Numbered from the stretch's first letter, positions 36,040 through 47,262 are shown. The stretch: 64,000 nt of DNA from Gordius sp. MW1 (GCA_964036665.1 OZ038526.1:23064001-23128000), one strand, 5' to 3'. The notes: generated by a model not told the origin, from the letters alone. Translations and numbers: made by a program.

Positions 36040-39000
36040 GTAAAATTTTTATTTTTTATTTTTTTTTTATTTTTTTTTTTTGTTAAAAATCTACTGACAG
36101 TAATATAATATAAATACATGAAATATAAAAGGCAAAATGCGCCGAATAAAATAATACACTATTCGGATATATCATCATCGAGGGGATCTTCCAAAATTGG
36201 CCAAGAATCCGCGAACGATTTAAAGTTGTACTTGGCTATAAGAATACCAAGTCTTTGTTTTAGTAAAAAGGGTACCGAATGTTTAGACGGGGGAGAACGT
36301 CTTCCAACCTCTTTAAAAAAAGCTAAGGCCTGTTTGCCAAAGGTGCCTGAACACGAAGCAACCAATGGAATAAAAATATTTGAGGATAATAGGGCTTTGT
36401 ATTTATTGGTTTTCCGCCCCTCTGCAACAGCTAAAGAATCATTGTTGCAGTTAGAGGGGGCAAATAGGTCAATACATGTGAAGTCCCATTTAAGGTGAAG
36501 ACCATTGCTCCATGGGACTAAAGAAGATCCATCAGGACGCATACGTCCCTCCAAGGCGGGGTCCGATGGCTCCAAGATGGATGGAATCTTTGCTCTCTTC
36601 AGGGCACTTTGAATTAAGGCGTTGGCCTTATTGTGTCTAGCATATTTGAATTTGTTTGCCAGGCAGTGTAAGGGATGCCTGGCTTGTTCGTCTACGAGTA
36701 TGCTGCAATTTCGGCAAGTAAACGAAAATTTCACCCCTAGCCGGAGTGCTATGGAGTACGAAAGCTCCGAGTCCTCCAGCATCATCCCGGTGAGACAGCT
36801 TGGGTAGGCCTCTAGCCATTCGTGACCTGAGCCATCAAACAAAAACGACCTTAAATTAGAACACTGACTTGCATCGCTACTCGAAATTAGATAATCAACG
36901 GAGTGCAACACAAGTCCGGCATCCCAATCTCTTTGTCGTGAGGTTTGTGGCAAAGGTGTTTCGGGATTGGTGTTGTTTTCCCAAGTAGCTAAAGCAATGG
37001 GTAGAAGCGGGTCTTCTTTAACCGGATACAACTTAAAAATGGTATCTTGTACGGATTTATAAGATGAAATAAAGGAGACTAGAGATATTGAGGCCGGTGA
37101 GCGAATCACTAAACCACCCGATTTGGTTGGTAGGGAAGCTTGTAACCAGCTATGAGTATTGAATTTAATATTTAAAATAGATTGTAAAATAGATTTAATA
37201 TTTTGTTCGAAGAGGTTTAAAATTTCCGAGTGTAAAAAAGCACTTGAAGAGCGAAAACAGTGCTGAATCTTTGAAATATTAAAATAGTTTTTTATTATGT
37301 AAAAAGCGTGGTGTGAAGGCAGACACTTTAAGAGATCTAATTTTGACTTTAAAATAGAGAGATTTTTCTCCAAATAAGTAGCGAGTCCAACTCTACCGCC
37401 TATGGGCGATCCAAGGTGGCACATAGCGTCTTTCTTGATTGCTAAAAAAGGGGTAACGTGGGGATATAATGTGTAGTCAGGGGGTTAAAAGATCTCACAT
37501 TTGGTCTCATTTAGTCTAAGTTTTAAAATTGGTTCGAATTCTTTTATAATTTTGATAGCTTTAAAAACTTCGCGAGGATGGCCACAAAGGGTGGCATCGT
37601 CCAAGTACCATATATTTAATGATAGGTCGCATTCGTGCGATATTTTTTCTACTAAACTTTGAATACCTAAGCAAAATAATGGCGGACCCAATGGGTCACC
37701 CTGTTGGATACCTTCAGTTGATTTAACTGTAAAATCCCCAAATCTTAAAAAGGATGTTGAGCCATAACTTAATAGGATGTAGTTATGGAACTCTGGAAAA
37801 TCCTCGAGAAAATTTTTAATAAGGACGTCTATACGAATGCAATTGAAAGCGTTAGCAAAGTCTAATTTGACCATGCAATGGTCCGATGGTATGAATTCGA
37901 GGGCTAGCCTAGCGGCATGACTAGCAGCTTCGCAGCCTCCCTTTATTCCAAAACCTAATTGGTGTGGACTTAGGTTGATGGAAAGAATCGGTTTAATTTT
38001 ATTGCATATTATTTTCGAAATAATCCTCCTAAATACTCCGCCAATAGCGATAGGTCTTAGGGAATTATCTGGCTTCTTAATCGCTATCAATTTGGCGCCA
38101 AACAGAATAGGTATTATTTCATAAGGTATGTTCCCATTAACAATAAGGTTGCATAAAGATGTTATGGCCTTTAAGAGGCATGTTGAGTTAAGGTTATTCA
38201 TTTAAGTAAATCTTGGAGATATATAGGGCGGATTCCGTCTAGGCCAGCTGCAGAATCTAGGGGAAATGAGTTAATGGCTTCTGCGACCTCAGCGGAATCT
38301 AAGGATATGTTGGATTTAGAGTGGGGATATTTATCTGAGGATGAAGAAGGAGGATGTTTTAGTATAAGCTGGTTGTAAGTTTCCTGTGTGCTTGGGGCGA
38401 TTGTATCGTTGCCATAAAACACCCTCAGAGCTCCTTTTGGTGGTTAATTTTGTTAGATACTAGCTTTGCAGTATGTTTCAGTGATGATGCAAAAGCAGGT
38501 TTTGTATGGGAAGAACATAAGGGTTTATTGATATCAAAAGTAACGATGGAGTCTTTTATCTGTTTAGATAGGTTTAAGTCTTCGGGAGGCCTGATAAAGA
38601 TAGTGTGGTATGAGAATTTAAGGATTTTGTCCCAATTAGCAAGGTTCATAGGATCATTAGTTATGGAGGTTATCAAATTTATAATAAGTTGTTGAACAGC
38701 CTGTCTTGCCCCTCTAGGAATTCTAGATAACGTGTTAGGGAAGGAGAGAGTAAGGAAGGAATTACTCCATGAAAAATCTGGAGGTAAAACATTGGTTGGC
38801 AAGCTGTAATCATTAAAATCAAGGACATGGCTCTCTTCAACTTCTGCTTGATCATCCTCTACATTTGCTATTAAAGGAGATGTTTGTTCTCCAATATCAC
38901 CTATAATCGTTATAGGGGGGATTGCACTTACTGGTGGTGCTTTTTGACCAGAATATTTACATCTTGCTGACATAGGGCCATGTAAAAAGAAGAAGAAATT

Positions 39001-39741
39001 TTTATTTATTCCAATGATTCTCTTGCAGGAGGGGCAAAGTGCTTTAAGGTTAACCATGAAAATATTTTAAAGCATAAGCTGCTTGGTGCAGACTCTTTTA
39101 TGTGTACATCTTGTAATGGTTATGTAATGCTTTGGCATCAGATTGAATGAGTTTTATATGGAACTGCTTTATAACTCAAATATTATACAACCTGTACACT
39201 ATTGTTAAGAATTCAACATTGATATTTTATTTTTATTCACAAAAGTTCACAATTATTTAAGGAATTAACATGCAATATGTCCACAAAAAGTAAATTAGTT
39301 TTAAAACACTATCCTTATAGTATAATAAATCTAAGGTTTATATGCCTATAGTGTCCAAGAGGGTTAGAAGAATCATTATAATAGCAAGTTATTGAGGTGT
39401 TTGTAAGCAGATTTTCATGTTAAAACGAATTCAAGGTGATGATTAATACTTACTTGAGATTTGAGGAACATCAATGTTGAATATTTTAATTCGGATATAC
39501 CATAAAAAAAAGCCTAGCAAGAATGTTGTTGCAATTGTTCAATAAATTGAAAGAATATTGTTCATGGTAAATTTAATTGGCTTTTGCGAAATACCCAGTC
39601 ATAGATATATATATAGAGCAAGGAATATAAGTGGGATAACTTCAGGCTATAAAAATACCTAGTCATAGATATATATATAGAGCAAGGAATATAAGTGGGA
39701 TAACTTCAGGCTATAATGCGGTTATATATATGTCTGACTTA
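36040..39741 (-). mobile_element. RLE-type (R2-like superclade) LINE, copy in - orientation
   Basis: Near-identical to 41258-44922 but inverted, with the two 5' ends facing each other. Its 3' end is a T-rich (on +) tail at about 36040-36082, beside the primer-binding site of the outer LTR fossil. Translation falls into four blocks: 38425-39057 (CCHC zinc finger, C8/C11/H26/C33), 38198-38422, 37485-38201 (RT core with IQQGDPLGPPLFCLGIQ and WYLDDATLCG) and 36159-37424 (zinc-binding CRNC...H...C plus endonuclease), separated by small frame changes. A roughly 63-bp tandem duplication (39596-39720) sits at its 5' end and is single in the other copy. There is no apurinic endonuclease domain; the C-terminal PD...D segment is the nuclease. 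Confidence 0.88.
36159..37424 (-). CDS. RLE LINE C-terminal block: zinc-binding motif and restriction-like endonuclease
   Basis: An open frame of 421 codons covering the region after the RT palm. CX2CX9HX3C (CRNC then RHPLHC) is followed by RMRPDGSSLVPW and LKWDFTCIDLFAPS, the PD and D parts of the PD-(D/E)XK-like nuclease. KYKALLSSNIFIPLVASCSG and FGKQALAFFKEVGRR come next, which are diagnostic for this LINE family. It is intact here but lies downstream of frame breaks in the same element, so no full polyprotein would be made. Confidence 0.75.
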   Translation of the reverse strand: MCHLGSPIGGRVGLATYLEKNLSILKSKLDLLKCLPSHHAFYIIKNYFNISKIQHCFRSSSAFLHSEILNLFEQNIKSILQSILNIKFNTHSWLQASLPTKSGGLVIRSPASISLVSFISSYKSVQDTIFKLYPVKEDPLLPIALATWENNTNPETPLPQTSRQRDWDAGLVLHSVDYLISSSDASQCSNLRSFLFDGSGHEWLEAYPSCLTGMMLEDSELSYSIALRLGVKFSFTCRNCSILVDEQARHPLHCLANKFKYARHNKANALIQSALKRAKIPSILEPSDPALEGRMRPDGSSLVPWSNGLHLKWDFTCIDLFAPSNCNNDSLAVAEGRKTNKYKALLSSNIFIPLVASCSGTFGKQALAFFKEVGRRSPPSKHSVPFLLKQRLGILIAKYNFKSFADSWPILEDPLDDDISE

Positions 39742-41257
39742 ATCTTAGCTTGCCGATTTAGCTAAGCTCTTGTTTGTCATCGGGGCTTATACATACATCA
39801 ATTTATAATCAGCTATCAATTAATAATAAATTTAAGCACCTGCCCGATTTTCAATAGTTTTTAAAACACACAAACTAATAATCGGCAACCAGCCCCAAGA
39901 CAAAATATTGGCAAAATTCTTCAAACGAATAAAAATCCCGAACCACTTAACTATTCCGTTCTTTAATTCAGTGCAAGAAATACTCTCAGACACGAATACA
40001 CCTAACGAAAGGGAAAAATTCTTAAACAAATACCCACCCAAACTGAAGCATACCTGAGTGTCAACAAATGAAAAATATATTCACACCAATTATTCGATAC
40101 TTAAATATTAAAACTCGGGCCTTCGGCCCTCGTGGGAAGGGGGAGAAGGGAAGGGGAAGGGGAGGAGGGGAAGGGAAGGGGGGAAGGGAAGGGGGGACGA
40201 CTCATCTATACTCCGTATAAACGTATCATATTTGCTATGCAATTTATGGGCGAGAAAGGTGGGAAGGGGCGAGAATGCCTATAGGGGGGTATTAAAGGCC
40301 TAATGATTAATTAATTATTTATATAAATTTTCCATTTATAGGCAAAATTTAATATAGGCAAAATGTAATATAGGCAAGGGTTATGGTTAGATTTAGTGTT
40401 TGCATCTAGTTGCGTATTACATTAGTTTTTATGGCCTTTAGTGATTATGGGTCTAACAAACATTATATTATAAAACATCACAATGTTAAGATTTTGCAGA
40501 ATTATTGGGAGAAATTTTTTGTTGAATTTGAACAATTTTTAATTAAAAAAATAAAAAATTTGGCGAATGGTCATTTTTTCTCCATTGGTCAGTACCAACA
40601 GATACTCTATAAGTTAATGATAGCCAAAAAACGGAAAAAAAAATTTTGATGCTCACTTTGGCCAATGGTCATTTTTTTCCATTGGTCAGCAGCCAGCACA
40701 CGGTAAAAATGGATATAATTTCATAAGAGTAAAAAAAACGAAAAAAAAATTTTCGAATTACATTTTTGCCAATGGTCATTTTTTTCCATTGGTCAGCAAC
40801 CAGGACACGGTAAAAGTGGATATAAATTCATAATAGTCAAAAAAAAACGAAAAAAAAATTTTCGAATTACATTTTGGCCAATGGTGATTTTATTCCATTG
40901 GTCAGCAGCCAGCGGAGGGTTAAAAAGTCATAATAGCAATGGTAGGAACAGGAACAATCATAATAGTCAAAAAAAAACGAAAAAAATAATTTCGATTCAC
41001 ATTTTGGCCAATGGTCATTTTTTCCATCGGTCTGGAGCCAGCGGACGGCCAAAAAGTCATAATAGCAATGGTAGTAACAAGAACAATCACAATAGTCAAA
41101 AAAAACTCTGGAATCAGCTGATACAATTCAAAATCTCGAGCAACCTTGGCTTAACAATGAATACTTAAAAAAGCGCGTGATAAACGAAATAGGAATAAAG
41201 ATTAAGAGATTTACATTACATTTATCTTATATAATAAATATAATAAATATTCGTATC
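39742..41257. other. Spacer between the two LINE 5' ends, Helentron-like and minisatellite DNA
   Basis: Contains a perfect hairpin GGGCCTTCGGCCC (40117-40129), a GA-rich microsatellite (about 40131-40197), the palindromic TTTGCTATGCAATTTATGGGC (about 40232) and a minisatellite (40555-41115). It has no coding sequence. The combination of hairpin, microsatellite and the ATTGCATAGCAAT-type motif recalls non-autonomous Helentrons of arthropods, but the identification is tentative. Confidence 0.4.
40555..41115. repeat. CCAATGGTCA minisatellite, about five units of 105-120 bp
   Basis: Each unit contains GGCCAATGGTCATTTT followed by CCATTGGTCAG (an inverted CCAATGG pair), then CAGCCAGC(G/A)(G/C)A and a spacer with AAAAAAACGAAAAAAA. 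The same unit recurs at 44975-45190 and, inverted and diverged, at 63090-63405. Confidence 0.85.
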
Positions 41258-44200
41258 TAGACATATATAACCGCATTATAGCCTGAAGTTATCCCACTTA
41301 TATTCCTTGCTCTATATATATATCTATGACTGGGTATTTCGCATAAGCCAATTAAATTTACCATGAACAATATTCTTTCAATTTATTGAACAATTGCAAC
41401 AACATTCTTGCTAGGTTTTTTTTTATGGTATATCCGAATTAAAATAACATTGATGTTCCTCAAATCTCAAGTAAGTATTAATCATCACCTTGAATTCGTT
41501 TTAACATGAAAATCTGCTTACAAACACCTCAATAACTTGCTATTATAATGATTCTTCTAACCCTCTTGGACACTATAGGCATATAAACCTTAGATTTATT
41601 ATACTATAAGGATAGTGTTTTAAAACTAATTTACTTTTTGTGGACATATTGCATGTTAATTCCTTAAATAATTGTGAACTTTTGTGAATAAAAATAAAAT
41701 ATCAATGTTGAATTCTTAACAATAGTGTACAGGTTGTATAATATTTGAGTTATAAAGCAGTTCCATATACAACTCATTCAATCTGATGCCAAAGCATTAC
41801 ATAACCATTACAAGATGTACACATAAAAGAGTCTGCACCAAGCAGCTTATGCTTTAAAATATTTTCATGGTTAACCTTAAAGCACTTTGCCCCTCCTGCA
41901 AGAGAATCATTGGAATAAATAAAAATTTCTTCTTCTTTTTACATGGCCCTATGTCAGCAAGATGTAGATATTCTGGTCAAAAAGCACCACCAGTAAGTGC
42001 AATCCCCCCTATAACGATTATAGGTGATATTGGAGAACAAACATCTCCTTTAATAGCAAATGTAGAGGATGATCAAGCAGAAGTTGAAGAGAGCCATGTC
42101 CTTGATTTTAATGATTACAGCTTGCCAACCAATGTTTTACCTCCAGATTTTTCATGGAGTAATTCCTTCCTTACTCTCTCCTTCCCTAACACGTTATCTA
42201 GAATTCCTAGAGGGGCAAGACAGGCTGTTCAACAACTTATTATAAATTTGATAACCTCCATAACTAATGATCCTATGAACCTTGCTAATTGGGACAAAAT
42301 ACTTAAATTCTCATACCACACTCTCTTTATCAGGCCTCCCGAAGACTTAAACCTATCTAAACAGATAAAAGACTCCATCGTTACTTTTGATATCAATAAA
42401 CCCTTATGTTCTTCCCATACAAAACCTGCTTTTGCATCATCACTGAAACATACTGCAAAGCTAGTATTTAACAAAATTAACCACTTTAATCCAAAAGGAG
42501 CTCTGAGGGTGTTTTATGGCAACGATACAATCGCCCCAAGCACACAGGAAACTTACAACCAGCTTATACTAAAACATCCTCCTTCTTCATCCTCAGATAA
42601 ATATCCCCACTCTAAATCCAACATATCCTTAGATTCCGCTGAGGTCGCCGAAGCCATTAACTCATTTCCCCTAGATTCTGCAGCTGACCTAGACGGAATC
42701 CGCCCTATATATCTCCAAGATTTACTTAAAATGAATAACCTTAACTCAACATGCCTCTTAAAGGCCATAACATCTTTATGCAACCTTATTGTTAATGGGA
42801 ACATACCTTATGAAATAATACCTATTCTGTTTGGCGCCAAATTGATAGCGATTAAGAAGCCAGATAATTCCCTAAGACCTATCGCTATTGGCGGAGTATT
42901 TAGGAGGATTATTTCGAAAATAATATGCAATAAAATTAAACCGATTCTTTCCATCAACCTAAGTCCACACCAATTAGGTTTTGGAATAAAGGGAGGCTGC
43001 GAAGCTGCTAGTCATGCCGCTAGGCTAGCCCTCGAATTCATACCATCGGACCATTGCATGGTCAAATTAGACTTTGCTAACGCTTTCAATTGCATTCGTA
43101 GAGACGTCCTTATTAAAAATTTTCTCGAGGATTTTCCAGAGTTCCATAACTACATCCTATTAAGTTATGGCTCAACATCCTTTTTAAGATTTGGGGATTT
43201 TACAGTTAAATCAACTGAAGGTATCCAACAGGGTGACCCATTGGGTCCGCCATTATTTTGCTTAGGTATTCAAAGTTTAGTAGAAAAAATATCGCACGAA
43301 TGCAACCTATCATTAAATATATGGTACTTGGACGATGCCACCCTTTGTGGCCATCCTCGCGAAGTTTTTAAAGCTATCAAAATTATAAAAGAATTCGAAC
43401 CAATTTTAAAACTTAGACTAAATGAGACCAAATGTGAGATCTTTCAACCCCCTGACTACACATTATATCCCCACGTTACCCCTTTTTTAGCAATCAAGAA
43501 AGACGCTATGTGCCACCTTGGATCGCCCATAGGCGGTAGAGTTGGACTCGCTACTTATTTGGAGAAAAATCTCTCTATTTTAAAGTCAAAATTAGATCTC
43601 TTAAAGTGTCTGCCTTCACACCACGCTTTTTACATAATAAAAAACTATTTTAATATTTCAAAGATTCAGCACTGTTTTCGCTCTTCAAGTGCTTTTTTAC
43701 ACTCGGAAATTTTAAACCTCTTCGAACAAAATATTAAATCTATTTTACAATCTATTTTAAATATTAAATTCAATACTCATAGCTGGTTACAAGCTTCCCT
43801 ACCAACCAAATCGGGTGGTTTAGTGATTCGCTCACCGGCCTCAATATCTCTAGTCTCCTTTATTTCATCTTATAAATCCGTACAAGATACCATTTTTAAG
43901 TTGTATCCGGTTAAAGAAGACCCGCTTCTACCCATTGCTTTAGCTACTTGGGAAAACAACACCAATCCCGAAACACCTTTGCCACAAACCTCACGACAAA
44001 GAGATTGGGATGCCGGACTTGTGTTGCACTCCGTTGATTATCTAATTTCGAGTAGCGATGCAAGTCAGTGTTCTAATTTAAGGTCGTTTTTGTTTGATGG
44101 CTCAGGTCACGAATGGCTAGAGGCCTACCCAAGCTGTCTCACCGGGATGATGCTGGAGGACTCGGAGCTTTCGTACTCCATAGCACTCCGGCTAGGGGTG

Positions 44201-44862
44201 AAATTTTCGAAGCCATTTACTTGTCGAAATTGCAGCATACTCGTAGACGAACAGCCAGGCATCCCTTACACTGCCTGGCAAACAAATTCAAATATGCTAG
44301 ACACAATAAGGCCAACGCCTTAATTCAAAGTGCCCTGAAGAGAGCAAAGATTCCATCCATCTTGGAGCCATCGGACCCCGCCTTGGAGGGACGTATGCGT
44401 CCTGATGGATCTTCTTTAGTCCCATGGAGCAATGGTCTTCACCTTAAATGGGACTTCACATGTATTGACCTATTTGCCCCCTCTAACTGCAACAATGATT
44501 CTTTAGCTGTTGCAGAGGGGCGGAAAACCAATAAATACAAAGCCCTATTATCCTCAAATATTTTTATTCCATTGGTTGCTTCGTGTTCAGGCACCTTTGG
44601 CAAACAGGCCTTAGCTTTTTTTAAAGAGGTTGGAAGACGTTCTCCCCCGTCTAAACATTCGGTACCCTTTTTACTAAAACAAAGACTTGGTATTCTTATA
44701 GCCAAGTACAACTTTAAATCGTTCGCGGATTCTTGGCCAATTTTGGAAGATCCCCTCGATGATGATATATCCGAATAGTGTATTATTTTATTCGGCGCAT
44801 TTTGCCTTTTATATTTCATGTATTTATATTATATTACTGTCAGCGGAATTTTAACAAATAAA

Positions 44863-44922
<60 letters not shown>
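41258..44922 (+). mobile_element. RLE-type (R2-like superclade) LINE, copy in + orientation, long poly(A)
   Basis: Starts at AGACATATATAACCGCATTATAG, has a 5' UTR of about 600 bp, a near-continuous coding region (41867-44778) and a 56-base A tail (44867-44922). The long uninterrupted tail and near-intact frame point to recent insertion. It is nearly identical to the inverted copy at 36040-39741 and much closer to it than to the relicts at 13285 and 60920. The family uses a C-terminal restriction-like endonuclease rather than an APE domain. Confidence 0.9.
41867..44778 (+). CDS. RLE LINE polyprotein: zinc finger, reverse transcriptase, endonuclease (one frameshift)
   Basis: The first frame (41867-44323, 818 codons) starts MVNLKALCPSCKRIIG with a CCHC finger (C8, C11, H26, C33). 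The RT follows: NSFPLDSAADLDGIRPIYL, LDFANAFNCIRRDVL, IQQGDPLGPPLFCLGIQ and catalytic YLDD at residues 487-490. Near 44200-44255, small indels relative to the inverted copy shift the frame; the endonuclease part (RMRPDG, WDFTCIDLFAPS, FGKQALAFFKEVGRR) is read in the frame ending at 44778. The AADLDG segment replaces AAGLDG of the sister copy, a substitution in a conserved RT position. Role: cuts target DNA and primes reverse transcription of its own RNA. The single frameshift suggests recent inactivation. Confidence 0.85.
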
Positions 44923-44924
<2 letters not shown>

Positions 44925-45600
44925 AGTTAGATTGCATGGCAATTAAAAGTAAACAACTTTTATTTATGTTTATTATATAAAATTGGTCAGCAGCCAGCGG
45001 ACGGCCAAAAAGTCATAATAGCAATGGTAGGAACAGGAACAATCATAATAGTCAAAAAAAACGAAAAAAATAATTTCGATTCACATTTTGGCCAATGGTC
45101 ATTTTTTCCATCGGTCAGGAGTCAGCGGACGGCCAAAAATTCTTATTATCAATGATAGTAACAAGAACAATCATAAGAGACAAAAAAACTCCGGGATTCT
45201 AACTAAAAAACTCGTTAAATTGCATAGCAATTAAAAGTAAACAACTTTTATTTATGTTTATATAATAGCTAATTTAAAAAATCTTATATATAACACACCG
45301 AGGGAGATAGAGATGAGGGGTGGGGCACCTCTTATGCATTAATTTAAAAAATAACACAGCGAGGGAGATAGAGATGAGGGGTGGGGCACCTCTTTCTTAA
45401 GCTTTAATTTAAAAAATCGATAACCTAATATACCCAATGCAAATAGATAGGGAGGATACAACGGACGGACGGACGGACGGACACCAAAAAACGAGCCCAT
45501 AAATTGCATAGCAATTAATGTAAGATAGTATACTTTTTTTCACATATATTAATGATGATATGGCGATTATTGTTATTAACCAATAATAAACCAAACCCCC
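44923..45600. repeat. Minisatellite, tandem duplications and ATTGCATAGCAATT motifs
   Basis: The motif TTGCATAGCAATTAA (or TTGCATGGC...) occurs at about 44932, 45217 and 45507; the first two are followed by AAAGTAAACAACTTTTATTT. Minisatellite units as at 40555 lie at 44975-45190. A roughly 70-bp unit with GAGGGAGATAGAGATGAGGG is duplicated (about 45290-45415), and a (GGAC)n microsatellite lies at 45461-45482. It may be the other side of the Helentron-like segment into which the + LINE inserted. Confidence 0.6.
45461..45482. repeat. (GGAC)n microsatellite
   Basis: Five and a half perfect GGAC units, followed within 25 bp by CCCATAAATTGCATAGCAAT. The same arrangement of a tetranucleotide beside this palindrome is typical of some arthropod non-autonomous Helentrons (inference). 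Confidence 0.85.
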
Positions 45601-45805
45601 CCGTTTTCTTTTATTATTATTGGCGGTTTTCGCATGTTTCTATAAAATTAGGAAGGGGTGGAGAGAGAAATGATTATTTAAAAATGGCAGGTTAAAGTAT
45701 AGGTATAAAATAAAAGTAAAACGGTACAGCCTTTTGATGATGATTTAGTATATATTGTTATTGATTATAATTTTGGTTGAAGCTGTTGCCCAGTGATGCT
45801 TTATA

Positions 45806-45905
45806 GAGCTGGGACAACGTCCAGTAGCCATGCGTATAGAGCTAAGACCATGTTCAGTAGCCATGCGTATAAAGCTGGGACGACGTCCAGTAGCCATGAA
45901 GTACC
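45806..45905. repeat. Short tandem repeat, about 36 bp x 3
   Basis: GCTGGGACAACGTCCAGTAG and two variants follow one another, each including CAGTAGCCATG. It lies in the 3' interior of the outer LTR fossil. Confidence 0.75.
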
Positions 45906-46179
45906 CCAACTAATTCACAGTGCAGGATTTCATTGAAATCAGTTGCCATGAATCAGTTCCGAGGGCAAAAGCAGAACGATAAATTAAATGAATGGGCTAG
46001 ATGTCAGCAATTGTTTAAAAAGTATGTTGTTTGTTATACCTATGATTTATTTGAACTTTGATTAAGAAATAAGGTAAATCGCCGCCTCGACCTTTAAATG
46101 GTTTTCAACAACACTGAATCCCATACCTTTATCAGAACGTTAGAACATTAAGTCTTTGACTTCTCGTCAAAGGGGGAGG

Positions 46180-46645
46180 TGTGGTGTCCTTGCACCCGAG
46201 AATTTATATTTTATAACACCCCCCCCCCCCACATTCGATAGAAATTTACTTTACGCATAGTCATGACAGTTTATACCACTACGCTAAATATAGATTGTTA
46301 ATACCACTTCGCTTTTTATTACCATCGCGATCGCAAATAGAGATTAGCATTACGATGAGTTAACATAATATATTTTGTTAGTTATCGAAAATTAACTACC
46401 ATATTATTATTATCAAATATAATATTATTTTGTGTCGCTTATTCATTAAATAAAAATATTAAATCGGGACTTTAGAAATCCTCAAACAGTTATAGTCCTT
46501 CCCTTTTGGGGGAGGACCTAAAGCCTTTTATCATTATGAAAATTAGATTATTCTTAAATAAATAAAATTCTAATTCGGACAATTAAATAAAAAGTTCTTA
46601 AATTGGACTAGGGAAATAAAGTTTTGTTTTATGAAAACAAAATAA
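46180..46645 (+). repeat. 3' LTR of the 29498-46645 element
   Basis: Runs from TGTGGTGTCC to about AAAACAAAAT, with a long C-run near 46219 shared with the other LTR. It carries the uninterrupted TTAA at 46554-46557 that marks the empty site of the insertion in the 5' LTR. Confidence 0.85.
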
Positions 46646-47262
46646 ATATCTAAAAAATTAAATTTTTTGACTATAAAACGGAATAAATCGAAAATAGAAC
46701 GAGAGAATATGGAAAAGAAGGGGCGTTGGTTTGAGATTGATTGAGGTTAGAGCAACGAGATTGATAGATTGATAAAGAGGGAGCGTAGTAGTAGTATCGT
46801 ACTAATGCATGTATTGTGCACTACGCACACACATCATCACATGCACAAGGCATGTGGTGTCATTTAAGCTTCTAAGCCAATGGGAAAGGGAAAGAGAGGC
46901 TTAATGTCTAGGGCAATTTTTAAAGATAAATTGCTGTCCATATTAAGCAGCTCATAACTTTTATATGATTTTTACACTAAATATTTCCTTAAAATCATTA
47001 TATCTCATTAGTTTTTTCCGAAATTGTAAAACATTTGTGACCACACTCTTGTACTTTTTGCCTTTTAACGTCTTTTATTATGTTGTCTATCACCAACAGC
47101 TTGTGGCAAGTCGATTTTAGCTCAATAATACCATTATATATTAAACAATTTTAGATGCATGTTGCTGACGAGAATAAATTGATATAATTGGTGTAGAGAG
47201 GTAATTGGAGTGCGAAGTGCCTGTGGCGATAAGTAAATTACCGAATGGTAAAATGTTAATGG
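46646..47262. other. Intergenic, nothing recognised
   Basis: AT-rich sequence between the outer LTR fossil and the next hAT; no ORF or repeat structure identified. Confidence 0.5.

Larger units (their letters stand above)
29498..46645 (+). mobile_element. LTR retrotransposon fossil, non-autonomous, heavily interrupted
   Basis: Virus-like element, broken. Both LTRs start TGTGGTGTCCTTGCACCCGAG. After the 5' LTR comes a primer-binding-like TGGTGTCAG (36022), and before the 3' LTR a purine tract AAAGGGGGAGG (about 46169-46179). Flanks AATAC and AATAT may be a worn 5-bp target duplication. No gag or pol is recognisable in the remaining interior, which is occupied by two LINEs and minisatellite DNA. 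The 5' LTR is interrupted by the piggyBac-like element at 29856-35929. The LTRs differ at only a few percent of positions plus a small indel, so the element is moderately young despite its load of insertions. Confidence 0.75.

Noticed and set aside
40410-41168. ORFs in the minisatellite
   Set aside because: They are made of repeat units with lysine and asparagine runs from A-rich DNA; not proteins.
39742-41257. Repeated units considered as a CRISPR array
   Set aside because: Units are contiguous and diverged, with no unique spacers, in a eukaryotic context.
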